A stretch of DNA of 64,000 nucleotides from Labia minor. Taxonomy: Eukaryota > Arthropoda > Insecta > Dermaptera > Spongiphoridae. The DNA lies in assembly GCA_963082975.1 (NCBI GenBank), contig OY720344.1:66058546-66122545 (forward strand). Reading direction: 5' to 3'. The notes below the pieces were generated by a model. It worked only from the letters and a program-made list of their open reading frames with translations, was not told the origin of the DNA and did no database searches. Position 1 is the stretch's first letter. Every line of letters begins with the position of its first letter. This document shows positions 60,986 to 64,000 of the stretch, in pieces. The position numbers were made by a program, and so were the translations under genes.

Positions 60986-61462
60986 TTATTATTATTATTT
61001 TATTTTTACAGAAATTTTATATAAGGTGTTTAAAGAAAAATATGTATAAAGGATTTGTTTACAAATGAGATAAACATCATTATTGTTAATGATATTTTGT
61101 AATAATCTATTTTCAAATAAATATGCCACATACAACATTATTCTTTTATTATATCCATGAAAATTATTAAAATTTTCACTTAAGTGAAAAATTATTTATT
61201 TTGTGATAAGACCAACAATTAAGCAATTTTCTAAAAAAAAAAAATTTATTTCTGAAATGTCTGTTTTAGCTTTAAATAAATAATTTTTCACTTAACTGAA
61301 AAATTTCATAATTTTTTCATTCCTCCCGCTCTCATTCATTCAAAATAGATTTTAAAAATGGTGCCAGGCCGGCCGGTTTTTTTCTTAATTAGTTCGTGCA
61401 TGCATCCGCATAGCAGCGCCAAACGCTGTTTCAAAAAAATATCATTGCGTGTCCACCCCCTG

Positions 61463-61512
61463 ATCTAAATGAAATTAAATATTTTATATGAAATATTGTT
61501 TTTATTTTAGGT
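61463..61512. other. Host DNA between the two P elements, with both target duplications
   Basis: Fifty bases: ATCTAAAT (duplication of element A), 34 AT-rich bases, then TTTTAGGT (duplication of element B). It shows that the two insertions were independent events 42 bp apart. Confidence 0.93.
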
Positions 61513-61979
61513 CAGGGGGTGGACACGCAATGATATTTTTTTGAAACAGCGTTTGGCGCTGCTATGCGGATGCATGCACGAACTAACTGAGAAAAAAACC
61601 GGCCGGCCTGGCACCATTTTTAAAATCTATTTTGAATGAATGAGAGCGGGAGGAATGAAAAAATTATGAAATTTTTCAGTTAAGTGAAAAATTATTTATT
61701 TAAAGCTAAAATAGACATTTCAGAAATAAATTTTTTTTTTTTAGAAAATTGCTTAATTGTTGGTCTTATCACAAAATAAATAATTTTTCACTTAAGTGAA
61801 AATTTTAATAATTTTCATGGATATAATAAAAGAATAATGTTGTATGTGGCATATTTATTTGAAAATAGATTATTACAAAATATCATTAACAATAATGATG
61901 TTTATCTCATTTGTAAACAAATCCTTTATACATATTTTTCTTTAAACACCTTATATAAAATTTCTGTAAAAATAAAATA

Positions 61980-62575
61980 ATAATAATAATAAAATACAAA
62001 AATAAAATTTACACTATTTTTCAATCATACAATAATAATACAACCCTAACCCTTTACGCATGCATTTTTTTAAATTGTATAAAATTACTCATATAAATAA
62101 AATTTACACTATTTTTCAATTATACAATAATAATTATATAAAACTTTATAAAACATTATATAAAATTTTTCACATAAATAAAATTTACACTATTTTTCAA
62201 TCATACAATAATAATACAACCCTAACCCTTTACGCATGCATTTTTTTAGATTGTATAAAATTACTCATATAAATAAAATTTACACTATTTTTCAATTATA
62301 CAATAATAATTATATAAAACTTTATAAAACATTATATAAAATTTTTCTCATAAATAAAATTTACACTATTTTTCAATCATACAATAATAATATAAAAATA
62401 ATGTTAATTTTATTTATAATCTAACCCTTTACGAATGCATTTTTTTAAATTGTATAAAATTACTCATATAAATAAAATTTACACTATTTTTCAATTATAC
62501 AATAATAATTATATAAAACTTTATAAAACATTATATAAAATTTTTCACATAAATAAAATTTACACTATTTTTCAA
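61980..62575. repeat. Tandem repeats in the 3' region of P element B
   Basis: Inverted counterpart of the array in element A with about three units of ~177 bp (ACCCTTTACGCATGCATTTT at 62,045 and 62,222; a variant at 62,424). Confidence 0.85.
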
Positions 62576-62599
62576 TTAATCAATTGACTGTTGATGTCT

Positions 62600-63262
62600 A
62601 TTTTGCTTCAATAGTCGCTTGACCTCGGTGAACCTTTGGTACAATCTTTTCTTCATGGGAGATAAATATTTTATTCTTGAAGAAAATTCAGATGGTGTAG
62701 GCGTATGTCCCGCTGAACACCTGCAAAAATTAATTAAGTTTAAAAAAAAATTCCAAAGAATTAATACAGAAAAGCCTAAGCAAACTAAAAATTTATTTTA
62801 AATCATTATAAAAAATCTATTTAAAGTTAGGAGAAGATTAATGAATTTTATTAAAAAATATAATACATACTTCTCGCAGGGCTGGATTCGAAAAGATCAG
62901 TCTTCTCTGATACCAAGCCCAAACCATCTGATGTAGTATTAACAGGTGTTGCTATAAATATTTAAAAAAATTAATAAAATTATTTTCTTTTATTATTAAT
63001 ATATTTTTTGGTAAACAACAACTTTAAATTATTGTTGTTTTACCCACTCTTAAAAAATTACACCTTGGAAAATAGAACAAGTGTCCTCGTTCTCCTTCAG
63101 GTAGAGAATTCGTAATACAATCTTTCTGAATACAATTAAAAACCTGCAAAATCAAAAATTTATTTATATGTACATATATTATATAACTTTATAATAAAAA
63201 ATAATCATCAATAATAGTAAAAATATTAATTAAACTTACTTTAGGAACCATATTGCACGCAA
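62600..63262 (-). pseudogene. P element B transposase remnants: coiled-coil and THAP exons
   Basis: The minus strand has the start exon (ATG near 63,251, MVP), then VFNCIQKDCITNSLPEGERG and YFPRCNFLR, a THAP start that breaks off into a stop near 63,040. Linker and coiled-coil exons lie at 62,880-62,950 and 62,600-62,725. The THAP part differs from element A at about a quarter of residues, far more than the 3' arms do. Confidence 0.75.
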
Positions 63263-63497
63263 TTGGACAGCGACAGATCACGTTACGTATGCCTGGCAGA
63301 GATATTTTAAATGGGACGAGTGCTCGTTGTCCACAAGTCACTAGCTGTTGTTAAATGTTTTCGGGTGTTTTCGGATAACCGAAACAAACCGAATTAAAAT
63401 TAGTGCTAGCAACAGCAGCGCCTCGAGCGGCCTCGAGTGATGCATGCATGCATTGTCACACTGGAAATTTCTCTGCCGTAAGAGAGACCCCCCCCTG

Positions 63498-63592
63498 TTT
63501 TAGGTTTTAGAGGGCAGCACCATCTCAGCCGGTCTTTACTCAGCACTGTATTCATGTATCTATGTGGCCTTTGACTTTCGTTCGATTCCGAA
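63498..63592 (+). promoter_or_regulatory. HADHA 5' UTR/proximal promoter, cut short by P element B
   Basis: Only 95 bp lie between the P element end and the HADHA ATG. CTCAGC and ACTCAGCACTG could serve as initiator motifs. Anything further upstream is now more than 1.98 kb away. Confidence 0.45.
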
Positions 63593-64000
63593 ATGGCTAC
63601 TTACAGATTTCTTGGGGCAATTAATCAAATATCTAACAAAAATATGAAACTTACAAGACTCTTAGGTATGTATACAAAGCTATTATTTATTTCCAAATGG
63701 CATTTGAAAAAATATAAATTAACATTAATTTATAGAAAAAATTGTTTTTTATCATCAAAATAATTATTTAATTAAACCTAATTGTTACCAAATAAGCGGC
63801 TTTTAACTTTTATACCATTTTTCTTTTATTTTAGCACCTATACCCTTACGGGCGTTTGCTAGTGCTCCAGGAAATCATATGAAAACTAAAATTGTCAATA
63901 GGATATGTGTGATTACTTTGGATTCCCCAAATGTAAAAGTAAGTAAAAACTGTCTCTATTAACAACATTGTATTTCTACATAATTTAAATTATAATAATA
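63593..64000 (+). CDS. HADHA: Trifunctional enzyme subunit alpha, mitochondrial (first two exons)
   Basis: Exon 1 is 63,593-63,665 and exon 2 is 63,835-63,938; both have GT-AG ends in phase and the gene continues beyond the window. The predicted start, MATYRFLGAINQISNKNMKL, is rich in Arg/Lys/Ser without acidic residues, like a mitochondrial targeting peptide. It is followed by KIVNRICVITLDSPNVK, which matches the beginning of the enoyl-CoA hydratase domain of HADHA (VxVxxxxSPNxKVN). The full enzyme carries long-chain enoyl-CoA hydratase and 3-hydroxyacyl-CoA dehydrogenase activities of beta-oxidation. The call rests on about 60 residues. Confidence 0.78.

Larger units (their letters stand above)
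57021..61462 (+). mobile_element. P-type (THAP) transposon A, internally deleted
   Basis: Starts CAGGGGGGGGTCTCTC and ends GTGTCCACCCCCTG, short terminal inverted repeats. A perfect 8-bp duplication ATCTAAAT (57,013-57,020; 61,463-61,470) matches the P-element rule. It carries a THAP-domain exon, small linker exons, a coiled-coil exon and the transposase C-terminus, then a long 3' region with tandem repeats. The RNase H-like catalytic core is missing, so it cannot move by itself. Confidence 0.93.
61513..63497 (-). mobile_element. P-type (THAP) transposon B, short deletion derivative, tail to tail with A
   Basis: Read on the minus strand it starts CAGGGGGGGGTCTCTC at 63,497 and ends GTCCACCCCCTG at 61,513. 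Perfect 8-bp duplication TTTTAGGT (61,505-61,512; 63,498-63,505). It keeps the 5' region, part of the THAP exon, the coiled-coil exon and the tandem-repeat 3' region, but lacks the catalytic core and the whole C-terminal domain. It resembles the KP-type deletion derivatives known for P elements. Confidence 0.93.

Noticed and set aside
60527..62424. Repeated 62-70 codon frames (MHFFKLYKITHINKIY)
   Set aside because: They come from the AT-rich tandem array; identical because the DNA is repeated, with no codon-level sign of selection.
57021..63497. A single 6.5-kb transposon with long inverted repeats
   Set aside because: Each half has its own complete ends and its own distinct 8-bp duplication, so it is two elements.

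Overview
The window is an insect nuclear genome segment. It is very AT-rich, with short spliced exons, 64-95 nt GT-AG introns and a dense layer of transposable elements. I can support four protein genes. RPB8 (first exon only, minus strand) and UBASH3 (plus strand) lie head to head around 31.6-39.0 kb. A second histidine-phosphatase gene lies at 50.3-52.7 kb and reads best as a fusion of a Myb/zeste-like N-terminus with a duplicated UBASH3 phosphatase domain. The start of HADHA (mitochondrial trifunctional protein alpha) is at 63.6 kb. I do not assign a species; the repertoire of R1-like and RTE-like LINEs, Helitrons, hAT MITEs, MULE, mariner, pogo and P elements suits an insect but does not fix the order.

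Layout. 1-2.9 kb is a decayed R1-clade LINE. 3-31 kb is gene-poor: dispersed repeats, Helitrons with a hairpin-CTAG 3' end, mariner and hAT MITE remnants, a pogo element with 24-bp terminal repeats and 2-bp TA target duplications (15,990-18,582), and three decayed RTE-like LINE copies (23.5-27.8 kb). 31.6-39.0 kb holds the RPB8/UBASH3 pair. 39-50 kb is repeats again, including a MULE transposase remnant split by a mariner-type element. 50.3-52.7 kb is the fusion gene. 54.9-56.3 kb is a LINE fragment whose 5' side joins an antisense piece of U2 snRNA. 57.0-63.5 kb is two P-type (THAP) transposons tail to tail, each with its own perfect 8-bp target duplication; the second ends 95 bp before the HADHA ATG.

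Functional reading. UBASH3 keeps UBA, 2H-phosphoesterase, SH3 and histidine-phosphatase domains. The downstream paralog keeps every phosphatase catalytic residue but has lost UBA, 2H and SH3. The paralog's first phosphatase exon keeps the ancestral splice acceptor and phase, and a 64-nt GT-AG intron would join it in frame to the upstream Myb/zeste-like exons, removing that frame's stop codon. This domain-swapped gene is the most interesting candidate for something undescribed. The P-element pair, the pogo element with GC-rich non-transposase cargo, the Helitrons carrying LINE 3' ends and the U2-LINE junction are the other notable structures.
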